A program made the translations under genes and the position numbers. A stretch of 14,746 nt of DNA from positions 1 through 14,746 of the forward strand of contig DLPY01000085.1 of assembly GCA_002478685.1 (NCBI GenBank), read 5' to 3'. Source of the stretch: Flavobacteriaceae bacterium UBA7446 (GTDB lineage Bacteria > Bacteroidota > Bacteroidia > Flavobacteriales > Flavobacteriaceae). Below the pieces are notes generated by a model. It saw only the letters and a program-made list of their open reading frames with translations, ran no database searches and was not told where the DNA came from. Below are positions 7,460 through 14,746 of the stretch, in pieces. Within the stretch, counting starts at the first letter, position 1, and each line of letters begins with the position of its first letter.

Positions 7460-8403
7460 GTAATATCTTCTAAAAAGCTAACACCGCTTTGTTTTACGGG
7501 GCTAACGTGAATTTCAAAGGGAATGTTAGTTTTTTCATAAACCTGTTGCATGGCTTGTGCAACTTTATGTGCGTTGGTCATGCCCCGTGAAAGTGCAAAA
7601 ACAGAAGGTCCAGATCCTGAAATTCCAGAACCTAAAGCTCCTGCTTCTTGGCAAGCCGACTTTAACTCGGCAAACCGAGGAATAAGTATGGAACGCGCAG
7701 GCTCAACAATTTCATCTACCAATGAGCGGCTTAGCAAATCATAATCTTCTTCATATAAACTGGATACTAGTGCGCCCACATTTGCCCATTGGTTTATGGC
7801 CTTTTGAAGCGAAACACGGTTTTTAAGTACCGCACGTGCATCAGAAGTTTTTACCTCAATTTTTGGATGGATAACTGTAGCAGCGAGTTCTAAAGGTGTA
7901 GGAAGTTTACATACGTCTAATGGATTGGTATTACGCACTAAAGTAAAACCGCCAAGAAGGGCAGGAGCTACATTATCTGCGTGAGCACTACCACACGCCA
8001 AACGTTCTCCTTCCATAGCAAAAGGTATTAGTTCTGTTGATGTAAACGGATTTCCAAGCAAGTAATTTATTCCTGCAACTGTTCCTGCGGCACTTGCTGC
8101 CGAACTACCGATCCCGCTTCCAGGCTTGATGTTTTTTTCAATAACAATTTCAAACCCAAGCTGGGGATTATGCGCTTCTAATAGCGCAAGCCCTGAAACG
8201 CCAGCAACATTTTTTTTCGCTTCCAGGGGCAAATCTTGTCCAATAATAGATTTGATATAAATACCCGCCTTTTCGCTACGACGTATTTGCATATTGTCAC
8301 CGATGTTTTCAAGACAAAGTCCTAAAACATCAAAGCCACACGAAATGTTGGCAATACTTGCAGGTGTAAAGAGTTTAACCCCCCTTAAATTAACTTTTTC
8401 CAA
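7456..8403 (-). CDS. thrB: Homoserine kinase (TTG start proposed)
   Basis: ThrB phosphorylates L-homoserine to O-phosphohomoserine using ATP, supplying ThrC. It is a GHMP kinase: VKLFTPASIANISCGFDVLGL near the N-terminus, the ATP-binding loop KPGSGIGSSAASAAG (about residues 93-107) and a C-terminal GALGSGISGSGPSVFAL motif. The frame is open up to an ATG at 8520, which would give 354 residues. That extension lies entirely over the conserved end of thrA and has no kinase-like sequence. The only plausible start near the beginning of homology is TTG at 8403-8401, giving 315 residues, close to the usual family length of just over 300, and a 14-base overlap with thrA. A GGGGGG run lies just downstream. 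Function is near certain; the exact start is less so. Confidence 0.92.
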   Translation of the reverse strand: MEKVNLRGVKLFTPASIANISCGFDVLGLCLENIGDNMQIRRSEKAGIYIKSIIGQDLPLEAKKNVAGVSGLALLEAHNPQLGFEIVIEKNIKPGSGIGSSAASAAGTVAGINYLLGNPFTSTELIPFAMEGERLACGSAHADNVAPALLGGFTLVRNTNPLDVCKLPTPLELAATVIHPKIEVKTSDARAVLKNRVSLQKAINQWANVGALVSSLYEEDYDLLSRSLVDEIVEPARSILIPRFAELKSACQEAGALGSGISGSGPSVFALSRGMTNAHKVAQAMQQVYEKTNIPFEIHVSPVKQSGVSFLEDIT

Positions 8404-10828
8404 TGCGAATAATATCTGCGAAAATCCCTGAAGCGGTAACGTCAGCCCCTGCGCCAGCGCCCTTGACAATAAGCGGTTGCCGTGCATAGCGGTTGGTATA
8501 GAACAGTACAATGTTGTCACTGCCTTCTAAGTTGTAAAAATCATGCCCTTCTGGAATTTGTTGTAATCCTACTGACGCTTTCCCACCCTCAAAGGTCGCT
8601 ACGTATTTTAAGCGTGCGTTTTTCTTTTTGGCTGCAGCATATAATTCGTTAAAATGCGCATTGTGGATGTCCAAACTTTCCAAGAAGTCCTCGTTAGTTT
8701 TGGTGTCTAAACAAGCTTTTGGTAAGAAAGATTTATTTTCGATATCAGTAAGTTCGAGAACATTTCCACTTTCACGTACCAAAATCAAAATCTTGCGTGC
8801 TACATCAATTCCACTTAAATCAATTTTTGGATCTGGCTCGGTATAGCCTTCTTTCATGGCTTGTTCCACAACCTTTCGGAACGAAGTAGAGTCATCAAAA
8901 GAATTAAAAACAAAATTCAAACTCCCCGATAGTACCGCCTGGATGCTGCGTATGCAATCTCCAGAAGCTATAAGATGATTTAGCGTGTCAATAACAGGTA
9001 GTCCTGCACCCACATTAGTTTCAAACAAAAACGGTGCATTGAATTTGCGAGATAACTTCTTCAAGCTTTGATAATTTACAAATTCATCGGCGCAAGCAAT
9101 TTTGTTACACGTTACCACTCCAATGTTGTTTTTCAGGTAATTAGCATATGTGCTAGCAATTTTAGCATTAGCAGTATTGTCCACAAAAATGGCGTTCCGC
9201 ATATTCATCCCTTTTGTTTTTTCAAAAAATAGCTCTTTGTTAGCAGTTTCGCCAATTTCAAGAAGTGTTTTCCAGTTTGATAAATCAATACCATTAGAGT
9301 CAAAAAGCATCTTACGCGAGTTAGAAATACCAACTACACTTAAGTTCAGTTTAAAGCGCTCTTTGAGAAAATCATGTTGTTGCTGAACCTGCTCTAAAAA
9401 TTTGCTACCCACATTGCCAATTCCCGTTACAAACAAGTGAAGCTTCTTGATTTGTTCTTCAAAGAATGCTTCATGTAAGGTATTGAGTGCTTTTTTGATA
9501 TCACTACTGTTAATTACCGCAGTTATATTTTTTTCAGATGCACCTTGCGCAATGGCTTTTACATTTACATTGTTTTTTCCTAGTGCACGAAACATATTTC
9601 CACTAATTCCTTGATGGTTTTTCATATTCTCGCCAACAAGTGCCACAATAGACAAATCTTTCTCTACGCGTATAGGATTGATTTTATTTGTTTCAATGTC
9701 AAGGGCAAATTCTTCATCAATGGTTTGCTGTGCAAAATCGGCTGCAGCTGAATCAATTCCCAAACATATAGAGTGTTCAGAAGATGCTTGCGTTATCATA
9801 ACAACGTTAATATGATGTTGTGCCAAAACAGTAAGCAACTTTTGCGAATAACCAGGAACGCCAATCATGCCGCTGCCTTCTAATGTAAGTAGCGCAATGT
9901 CATTAATATGACTAATCCCCCGCACTACGGTTTCAGCCTCTATGGTGTGTGTGATTAAGGTGCCAGGGTCTTTAGGCTTAAATGTGTTTTTAATATAAAC
10001 TGGAATTTTCTTTTTCGTGATGGGTTGAAGCGTTGGGGGATATATAACCTTAGCACCAAAATGCGAAAGCTCCATGGCTTCTTTATACGAAATTTCAGGA
10101 ATGGCTTTAGCTTGTTTCACAAGTGTTGGATGCGCTGTATACATACCACTTACATCTGTCCAGATTTCTAAATACTCCGCTTGGATTGCACATGCAATTA
10201 CAGATGCTGTAAGGTCGGATCCACCACGACCTAAGGTTGTAATCACTCCATTGATATCTTTTGCAACAAATCCGGGTAATACAACTACGTTGTGTTTGTT
10301 GTTGCCAAAAAATCTAGTAATGTTTGTATTGGATGAGGGGTAATCTACAAGAGTTCTACCTAAAGATTGCTTGGTTACAACAAGTTCTTGCGCATTTTTT
10401 GCTACCGCATCTAACCCCTTGGCTTGCGCCGCATGCGCAATGATAGTATGAGATAAAAGTTCGCCAAAACTTAGCAGTGTATCTTGGGTTTTCGGTGACA
10501 ATTCCCTAATCATGTGAACGCCATCCAGAATGGTTTCAAGCTGATTAAGCATTTGCTTGGTAGTACTTAAAATTGTGCTTTGTTTGGCCACAGGAATGAG
10601 CTCTTGCACCAGATTGATGTGCCGCAACTCTAATTCCTCGAAGCGGTCATTATAGGTAGTATCTCCTTGAGCGGCTAATTTACCAAGGGAGTGTAAATCG
10701 TCTGTAACGCCTCCAAGCGCAGAAACGACCACTGCCATGGGTTTGTCTTGGTCGGTCAATATGCTAAGCACTTGACGTATCTGTGATGCGTTTGCAACCG
10801 ACGAACCACCAAATTTTAAAACTATCAT
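8390..10828 (-). CDS. thrA: Bifunctional aspartate kinase / homoserine dehydrogenase I
   Basis: This 812-residue fusion catalyses the first and third steps from aspartate to threonine: aspartate phosphorylation and NAD(P)H-dependent reduction of aspartate semialdehyde to homoserine. The kinase domain covers about 1-295, with KFGGSSV (5-11), TLGRGGSD (198-205) and the IWTDVSGMYTAHP segment (222-234). Two ACT-type regulatory segments follow at about 310-455 (IALLTLEGSGMIGVPG; LSIVALVGENMKNHQGISG). The dehydrogenase starts near 463 with the nucleotide-binding VTGIGNVG (467-474) and includes VTCNKIA (Lys576), FETNVGAGLPVI, SGSLNF and the catalytic GYTEPDPKIDLSGIDVARK segment (661-679). Length equals the usual ThrA fusion. 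Threonine feedback through the ACT region is expected from the family. It is first in thrABC; no leader peptide with threonine or isoleucine codons is evident upstream, so classical attenuation is not supported. Confidence 0.97.
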   Translation of the reverse strand: MIVLKFGGSSVANASQIRQVLSILTDQDKPMAVVVSALGGVTDDLHSLGKLAAQGDTTYNDRFEELELRHINLVQELIPVAKQSTILSTTKQMLNQLETILDGVHMIRELSPKTQDTLLSFGELLSHTIIAHAAQAKGLDAVAKNAQELVVTKQSLGRTLVDYPSSNTNITRFFGNNKHNVVVLPGFVAKDINGVITTLGRGGSDLTASVIACAIQAEYLEIWTDVSGMYTAHPTLVKQAKAIPEISYKEAMELSHFGAKVIYPPTLQPITKKKIPVYIKNTFKPKDPGTLITHTIEAETVVRGISHINDIALLTLEGSGMIGVPGYSQKLLTVLAQHHINVVMITQASSEHSICLGIDSAAADFAQQTIDEEFALDIETNKINPIRVEKDLSIVALVGENMKNHQGISGNMFRALGKNNVNVKAIAQGASEKNITAVINSSDIKKALNTLHEAFFEEQIKKLHLFVTGIGNVGSKFLEQVQQQHDFLKERFKLNLSVVGISNSRKMLFDSNGIDLSNWKTLLEIGETANKELFFEKTKGMNMRNAIFVDNTANAKIASTYANYLKNNIGVVTCNKIACADEFVNYQSLKKLSRKFNAPFLFETNVGAGLPVIDTLNHLIASGDCIRSIQAVLSGSLNFVFNSFDDSTSFRKVVEQAMKEGYTEPDPKIDLSGIDVARKILILVRESGNVLELTDIENKSFLPKACLDTKTNEDFLESLDIHNAHFNELYAAAKKKNARLKYVATFEGGKASVGLQQIPEGHDFYNLEGSDNIVLFYTNRYARQPLIVKGAGAGADVTASGIFADIIRIGKS

Positions 10829-10853
10829 CTCAAACGATTCAGAAAAAACGCTA

Positions 10854-10861
10854 CAAAAATA
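10854..10861 (-). promoter_or_regulatory. Possible -7 element for thrABC
   Basis: On the minus strand this reads TATTTTTG, an exact match to TAnnTTTG, 25 bases upstream of the thrA start. That would give a leader of roughly 20 bases. No clear TTTG -33 box is present at 19-21 bases upstream, and the region is AT-rich, so this is only a candidate. Confidence 0.33.
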
Positions 10862-10900
10862 ACCGATTAAATCTAATTAAGAGTTATTATTAATTTTTTG

Positions 10901-10932
10901 TTTGTTATCGTGCTTGTTGAAATTTATGTTCC
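10901..10932 (+). promoter_or_regulatory. Possible -33/-7 promoter for nadABC
   Basis: TTTG at 10901-10904 is followed after 20 bases by TATGTTCC (10925-10932), a six-of-eight match to TAnnTTTG. The spacing suits a Bacteroidota promoter and would leave a leader of about 75 bases before nadA. The -7 box is imperfect. A second TTTG directly precedes the first (10897-10900). Confidence 0.22.
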
Positions 10933-11012
10933 ATAAAACACGCTTGATAAAAAGTACATTGTTAGGGAAATTGCATGGTTTTTACGAAATTTGAAAAAGA
11001 ATTGCATACATA

Positions 11013-11999
11013 ATGTCACAAACAGATACAAATTTGCTCTACCAAAAGGGTTTTGTTGATGCGCCTATTCCAAAAGATATTATTCTAGTTGACGAGATTA
11101 TCCGATTAAAAAAGGAGAAAAATGCCGTTCTGTTGGCGCACTATTATCAAGAAGACTCAATTCAAGATTTGGCAGATTTTTTAGGTGATAGCCTTTATTT
11201 AGCTAAAGCAGCTGCTACGGTAGATGCCGATGTCATTGTTTTTGCTGGCGTGCACTTTATGGCAGAAACTGCCAAAATTATTAATCCTACAAAAACAGTT
11301 TTGTTACCTGACTTAAATGCAGGTTGCTCATTGGCAGATTCTTGTCCTCCCAATGATTTTACTGCCTTTAAGGCGCAACACCCCAATGCTATTGTGGTTA
11401 CATATATCAATTGTTCTGCCGAAATTAAGGCACTTAGTGATATTGTTTGCACATCGAGTAACGCAGTGAAAATTATAGAAAGTATTCCAAAAAATCAGCC
11501 TATTATTTTTGCTCCCGATAAGAATTTGGGGCGTTATTTGATTAAAGAAACAGGTAGGGATATGATTTTATGGAATGGTTCATGTATTGTTCATGAGGCG
11601 TTTTCATTTGATAAAATCGTCGCTCTTACACAACAACATCCCGATGTGAAGTTTATTGCCCACCCTGAAAGTGATTCGCAAGTGCTTGATATTGCTCATT
11701 ATATTGGCAGTACTTCTGGGTTGTTAAATTTTGTGCAACAGGATAGTGCGCAAAACTTTATAGTGGCTACCGAAGCCGGTATTTTATATGAAATGAAAAA
11801 ACGTGCACCACAAAAAAACTTTATTCCCGCTCCTGTTTCAGATGACACCTGTGCTTGTAGTGAATGCGCCTTTATGAAGCTTAATACACTTGAAAAACTG
11901 TATTTGTGCTTGGAACACGAATTGCCCGAAATTGAGCTTGATGCCTCACTTATGAAAGCAGCTAAAGCCCCCATAGATCGCATGTTAGAACTTTCGTAA
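11013..11999 (+). CDS. nadA: Quinolinate synthase
   Basis: NadA condenses iminoaspartate with dihydroxyacetone phosphate to quinolinate, using an oxygen-sensitive [4Fe-4S] cluster. The 328-residue protein has LAHYYQEDSIQDLADFLGDS (41-60), AGVHFMAETAKI, the PDLNAGCSLADSCP segment (99-112, with Cys105), TYINCSAEIKALSDIVCTSSN, FAPDKNLGRYL, LWNGSCIVHEAF (186-197, with Cys191), HPESDS and a C-terminal CACSEC cluster (Cys280, Cys282, Cys285). Cys105, Cys191 and one cysteine of the last group are the expected cluster ligands. The ATG at 11013 is preceded by an AT-rich stretch without a Shine-Dalgarno sequence. It leads the nadA-nadB-nadC operon, with one base between its stop and the nadB start, and is transcribed divergently from thrA. 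Confidence 0.97.
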   Translation: MSQTDTNLLYQKGFVDAPIPKDIILVDEIIRLKKEKNAVLLAHYYQEDSIQDLADFLGDSLYLAKAAATVDADVIVFAGVHFMAETAKIINPTKTVLLPDLNAGCSLADSCPPNDFTAFKAQHPNAIVVTYINCSAEIKALSDIVCTSSNAVKIIESIPKNQPIIFAPDKNLGRYLIKETGRDMILWNGSCIVHEAFSFDKIVALTQQHPDVKFIAHPESDSQVLDIAHYIGSTSGLLNFVQQDSAQNFIVATEAGILYEMKKRAPQKNFIPAPVSDDTCACSECAFMKLNTLEKLYLCLEHELPEIELDASLMKAAKAPIDRMLELS

Positions 12000-12000
12000 T

Positions 12001-13557
12001 ATGCACGCAGATGTACTGGTTATTGGAACAGGAATTGCTGGACTGAGCTATGCTGTGCGCCTTGCCAAAATGTCTCCCGATGCAAAAATCATTATGATTT
12101 CAAAGCGCGACCTGCTAGAAAGTAATACAAAATACGCACAAGGGGGTATAGCAGTAGTTTCTAATTTTATTAAAGATTCCTACGAAGACCATGTGAAGGA
12201 TACCATGGAAGCAAGCGCGTACACATCAAATGAAAATGTGGTTGATTTTGTGGTTAGAGAAGGTCCAGCGCGTGTAAAAGAATTGATAGAGTGGGGTGCA
12301 CAATTTGACACCAAAGGAAAAAAACTGCATTTGGGTAAAGAGGGTGGACATTCCGCTGAACGCATCGTTCACTACAAAGATCGATCAGGATTACATATCC
12401 AAAATGCGTTAATCGCTAAAGTAAGGTCGTTTAAAAACATTACTTTTTTTGAAAACCACTCTTTGGTTGACCTTATCACGGATCACCATATTCCCAACTC
12501 AAAAAAAGGTCGTTGCTATGGAGCTTATGTAATCTCTAAGAAAGATGAGGAAATTGTGAAAATTACCGCACAACTCACCGTACTTTCTACTGGCGGCGCT
12601 GGACAGGTATATGTCCACACAACAAATCCAACAGCTGCCACCGGTGATGGTCTGGGGGCAGCATATCGTGCGAAAGTTCATATTGAAAACCTTCACTTTG
12701 TGCAGTTTCATCCCACAGCTCTTTTTCCAAAAATTGATGGAAATACTTTTCTTATTACTGAGGCAATTAGGGGTGCTGGCTCCATTCTACGGAATTTAAG
12801 AGGTGAAGCGTTTATGCAGCATTACGATGAAAGATTAGACTTAGCACCCCGAGATATTGTATCTCGCGCCATTCATGCCGAAATGAAGAAACATAATATT
12901 CGACATGTATATTTAGACGCAACGCAAATTGATACAGAAAAACTAAAGCAAGAGTTCCCAACTATTTTGACGAACTGCCTAAAGGTCGGAATTGATATTT
13001 CCAAAGATTATATTCCCGTACTTCCTGCAGCCCATTACATTTGTGGTGGTATTGATGTAAATGAACAAAGTCAAAGTAGTTTGGCAGGACTTTACGCCAT
13101 TGGAGAATGTAGTCATACCGGATTGCATGGTGCTAATCGATTGGCTTCCAATTCCTTGCTTGAGGCATTGGTGTTTGCTGCACGTGCAGCCAAGCATTCC
13201 AGCGAAGTACTTTCTAAAACCGAATTAACGTCTAATTTTTTTAATAAAATTCCAAATTGGAAAGGCACAGAAAATGTATCAAACCAAAAAACAGAACGCA
13301 TTAGAAAGCTTCGCGTAATACTTCAGCAAATAATGAGTACTAATGTCGGTATCATCAAAACTGGAAAAAGTTTGCAGCAAGCAGAGGATGAACTTCATAA
13401 AGTATATTTATCCACCATGAAATTGTATCAACAGAACAAATTAACTCCCCAGTTAACCACTTTACGAAATTTGGTTAGTGTTGCTTATTTAATGATTAAG
13501 CAAGCTCAAAAATACCCTAAAAATAAAGGCGTCTATTTTAACAAAGACTATGTCTAA
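12001..13557 (+). CDS. nadB: L-aspartate oxidase
   Basis: NadB is the FAD enzyme that oxidises L-aspartate to iminoaspartate, the substrate handed to NadA; fumarate or oxygen can reoxidise the flavin in the family. The 518-residue protein has the dinucleotide-binding VLVIGTGIAGLSYA (5-18), SNTKYAQGGIAVV (41-53), the active-site GKEGGHSAERIVH segment (112-124, with Glu114), LSTGGAGQVY, FHPTAL, TEAIRGAG, APRDIVSRAIHAEM (282-295, conserved arginines), LPAAHYICGGI and IGECSHTGLHGANRLASNSL. These separate aspartate oxidase from its succinate dehydrogenase relatives, and the nadA-nadC context confirms it. It starts one base after the nadA stop and overlaps nadC by eight bases (ATGTCTAA), so the three genes are almost certainly co-transcribed. 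Confidence 0.97.
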   Translation: MHADVLVIGTGIAGLSYAVRLAKMSPDAKIIMISKRDLLESNTKYAQGGIAVVSNFIKDSYEDHVKDTMEASAYTSNENVVDFVVREGPARVKELIEWGAQFDTKGKKLHLGKEGGHSAERIVHYKDRSGLHIQNALIAKVRSFKNITFFENHSLVDLITDHHIPNSKKGRCYGAYVISKKDEEIVKITAQLTVLSTGGAGQVYVHTTNPTAATGDGLGAAYRAKVHIENLHFVQFHPTALFPKIDGNTFLITEAIRGAGSILRNLRGEAFMQHYDERLDLAPRDIVSRAIHAEMKKHNIRHVYLDATQIDTEKLKQEFPTILTNCLKVGIDISKDYIPVLPAAHYICGGIDVNEQSQSSLAGLYAIGECSHTGLHGANRLASNSLLEALVFAARAAKHSSEVLSKTELTSNFFNKIPNWKGTENVSNQKTERIRKLRVILQQIMSTNVGIIKTGKSLQQAEDELHKVYLSTMKLYQQNKLTPQLTTLRNLVSVAYLMIKQAQKYPKNKGVYFNKDYV

Positions 13558-14416
13558 GTCATTCTCAGAAACATACCAAGAAGCATTGTTGCATTGTATT
13601 CAGCAAGCCATACACGAGGATTTAAACGCAGCAGGTGATCATACAACCAAAGCTGTTTTTCCACAAGATCATCAATCCAAAGCAAAACTTGTTGCCAAAG
13701 GAGGAGGAGTGCTGGCAGGTGTGGGATTTTGTAAATTACTTCTTGCTAACCACGCTCCAAATGTCAAGCTCACACCACTTTTTTTCGATGGTACTTTATT
13801 TTCAAAAGGAGAAACCCTATTTACCCTAGAGGGCGACATCCAAAAGATATTGTCGCTAGAGCGAATTTTACTTAATGCATTGCAGCGCATGAGTGGAATT
13901 GCTACGACTACACAATTTATTCAACAGTCCATTGCACACACTTCTTGTATGGTGTTGGATACCCGAAAAACAACGCCTAATTTTAGAATTGCTGAAAAAT
14001 GGGCGGTAGCTATTGGCGGTGGTGTAAATCATCGCATGGGTTTGTATGATGCTATTATGTTAAAAGACAATCACATTGATTTTTGTGGTGGATTACCCCA
14101 AGCTCTACAAAAAACAAAGTCTTATTTGGATAATTTACCCACTCCAATTCCTGTAATTGTGGAAGCTCGCACACTTTACGATGTTGATGTCTGCTTGCAA
14201 TACAAGTGGATCAGTCGCGTGTTATTGGATAATATGTCGCCGACTTTGTTGACCAAAGCCGTGAAACAAATTGATGGGGCTCTACCAACAGAGGCATCTG
14301 GAAATATAACTCCTAAAAATAGCGTTGAGTATGCCGAAACGGGTGTTGACTTTATATCATTGGGATATATCACACATTCAGCTCCTGTAATAGATTTAAG
14401 TCTTCGTGCAATTTAG
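13550..14416 (+). CDS. nadC: Nicotinate-nucleotide pyrophosphorylase (carboxylating), quinolinate phosphoribosyltransferase
   Basis: NadC converts quinolinate and PRPP to nicotinate mononucleotide, CO2 and pyrophosphate, completing the aspartate branch into NAD synthesis. The 288-residue protein has the N-terminal HEDLNAAGDHTTKAVFP segment (22-38), GGGVLAGVGF, ERILLNALQRMSGIAT (104-119), LDTRKTTPNFRIAEKWAV (136-153), GGGVNHRMGLYDAIMLKDNH (156-175, catalytic lysine and arginine residues including Lys140 and Lys172), VIVEARTL, SGNITPKN and FISLGYITHSAP. The start ATG lies inside the end of nadB in another frame. The TAG stop overlaps the stop of the convergent rimK by four bases. Confidence 0.97.
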   Translation: MSKSFSETYQEALLHCIQQAIHEDLNAAGDHTTKAVFPQDHQSKAKLVAKGGGVLAGVGFCKLLLANHAPNVKLTPLFFDGTLFSKGETLFTLEGDIQKILSLERILLNALQRMSGIATTTQFIQQSIAHTSCMVLDTRKTTPNFRIAEKWAVAIGGGVNHRMGLYDAIMLKDNHIDFCGGLPQALQKTKSYLDNLPTPIPVIVEARTLYDVDVCLQYKWISRVLLDNMSPTLLTKAVKQIDGALPTEASGNITPKNSVEYAETGVDFISLGYITHSAPVIDLSLRAI

Positions 14417-14746
14417 TCTTCTTTTGGAACGTAATTACACCGCTTTTCAATCGATTTAATCATCATTTGTGCAATATCTTTCTGTGTGGCGGCTTCAATT
14501 CCTTCAAGACCAGGAGAGGAGTTAACCTCTAAAACTAAATGTCCCGCTGACGATCGAATAATATCAACGCCTGCCACTCGTAGCCCCATGGCTTTCGTAG
14601 CTTTAATGGCAAGCTTACGCTCTTCGGCAGTTGCACGGATTATTGATGTAGTCCCCCCTAAATGTACATTAGCACGGAATTCACCTGGAGGTGCTGAGCG
14701 TTGCATTGCAGCCACAACTTTACCATCAATTACAAAGCATCGAAGA
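14413..14746 (-). CDS. rimK: RimK-type ATP-grasp ligase (ribosomal protein S6 glutamate ligase family), 5' part missing
   Basis: Only the last 110 residues are in the window; the frame stays open to the right edge, beginning LRCFVIDGKVVAAM. The sequence matches the C-terminal part of RimK: RCFVIDGKVVAAMQR, APPGEFRANVHLGG, ATKAMGLRVAGVDIIRSSAG and LVLEVNSSPGLEGIE. The Glu-Val-Asn segment supplies metal-binding residues of the ATP-grasp fold. In the family, E. coli RimK adds glutamates to the C-terminus of ribosomal protein S6. In Bacteroidota, RimK-like enzymes may modify other targets, and without the N-terminal domain the substrate cannot be judged. It is convergent with nadC, with four bases of stop-codon overlap. 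Confidence 0.93.
   Translation of the reverse strand, partial: LRCFVIDGKVVAAMQRSAPPGEFRANVHLGGTTSIIRATAEERKLAIKATKAMGLRVAGVDIIRSSAGHLVLEVNSSPGLEGIEAATQKDIAQMMIKSIEKRCNYVPKED

Noticed and set aside
8404..8520. N-terminal 39-residue extension of ThrB from the ATG at 8520
   Set aside because: It overlaps the strongly conserved C-terminus of ThrA in another frame and shows no GHMP kinase sequence; the shorter TTG start fits the family length.
10829..10860. Threonine/isoleucine leader peptide and attenuator upstream of thrA
   Set aside because: The candidate leader is only about 20 bases, with no small frame rich in Thr or Ile codons and no stem plus T-tract.
1..14746. Mobile elements, phage genes, toxin-antitoxin pairs, CRISPR arrays, tRNA or rRNA genes
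   Set aside because: No transposase, integrase, spaced direct repeats or cloverleaf-like sequence was seen; all long frames are accounted for by recognised genes.

Overview
The window looks like chromosomal DNA from a member of the Bacteroidota, most likely a Flavobacteriia-like lineage. The reasons are a small protein with a type A C-terminal sorting domain of the type IX secretion system (T9SS), a collagen-like surface protein with the IPYQA-type N-terminal domain, AT-rich upstream regions without clear Shine-Dalgarno sequences, and TAnnTTTG-like -7 elements. The organism is inferred from gene content only. No RNA genes, insertion sequences, prophage genes or CRISPR arrays are visible, and no gene-free stretch exceeds 300 bases.

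Layout. Positions 1-2410 (minus strand) hold a three-gene envelope operon in the order T9SS cargo, OmpA-family protein, collagen-like protein. All three have signal peptides, and the last gene runs off the left edge. A 190-base AT-rich gap (2411-2600) upstream of it contains a large dyad. Positions 2601-4513 (minus) hold gcvT and, coupled to it by an ATGA overlap, an RmlD-like Rossmann protein whose expected catalytic tyrosine is phenylalanine. A 42-base divergent gap separates gcvT from a plus-strand secreted M24 Xaa-Pro aminopeptidase (4556-6172). That gene converges on, and overlaps by 18 bases, the thrA-thrB-thrC operon (10828 down to 6155, minus strand). A 184-base divergent gap then leads to nadA-nadB-nadC (11013-14416, plus strand). 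The 3' end of a minus-strand rimK overlaps the end of nadC by 4 bases and runs off the right edge.

How the genes fit together. ThrA, ThrB and ThrC carry aspartate kinase, homoserine dehydrogenase, homoserine kinase and threonine synthase; with aspartate-semialdehyde dehydrogenase encoded elsewhere they complete aspartate to threonine. NadB, NadA and NadC take aspartate to nicotinate mononucleotide. Two aspartate-consuming pathways therefore diverge from one short intergenic region. GcvT is the aminomethyltransferase of the glycine cleavage system. Most of the window is ordinary housekeeping biosynthesis. The least explained parts are the left-hand envelope operon with its upstream dyad and the degenerate RmlD-like partner of gcvT.
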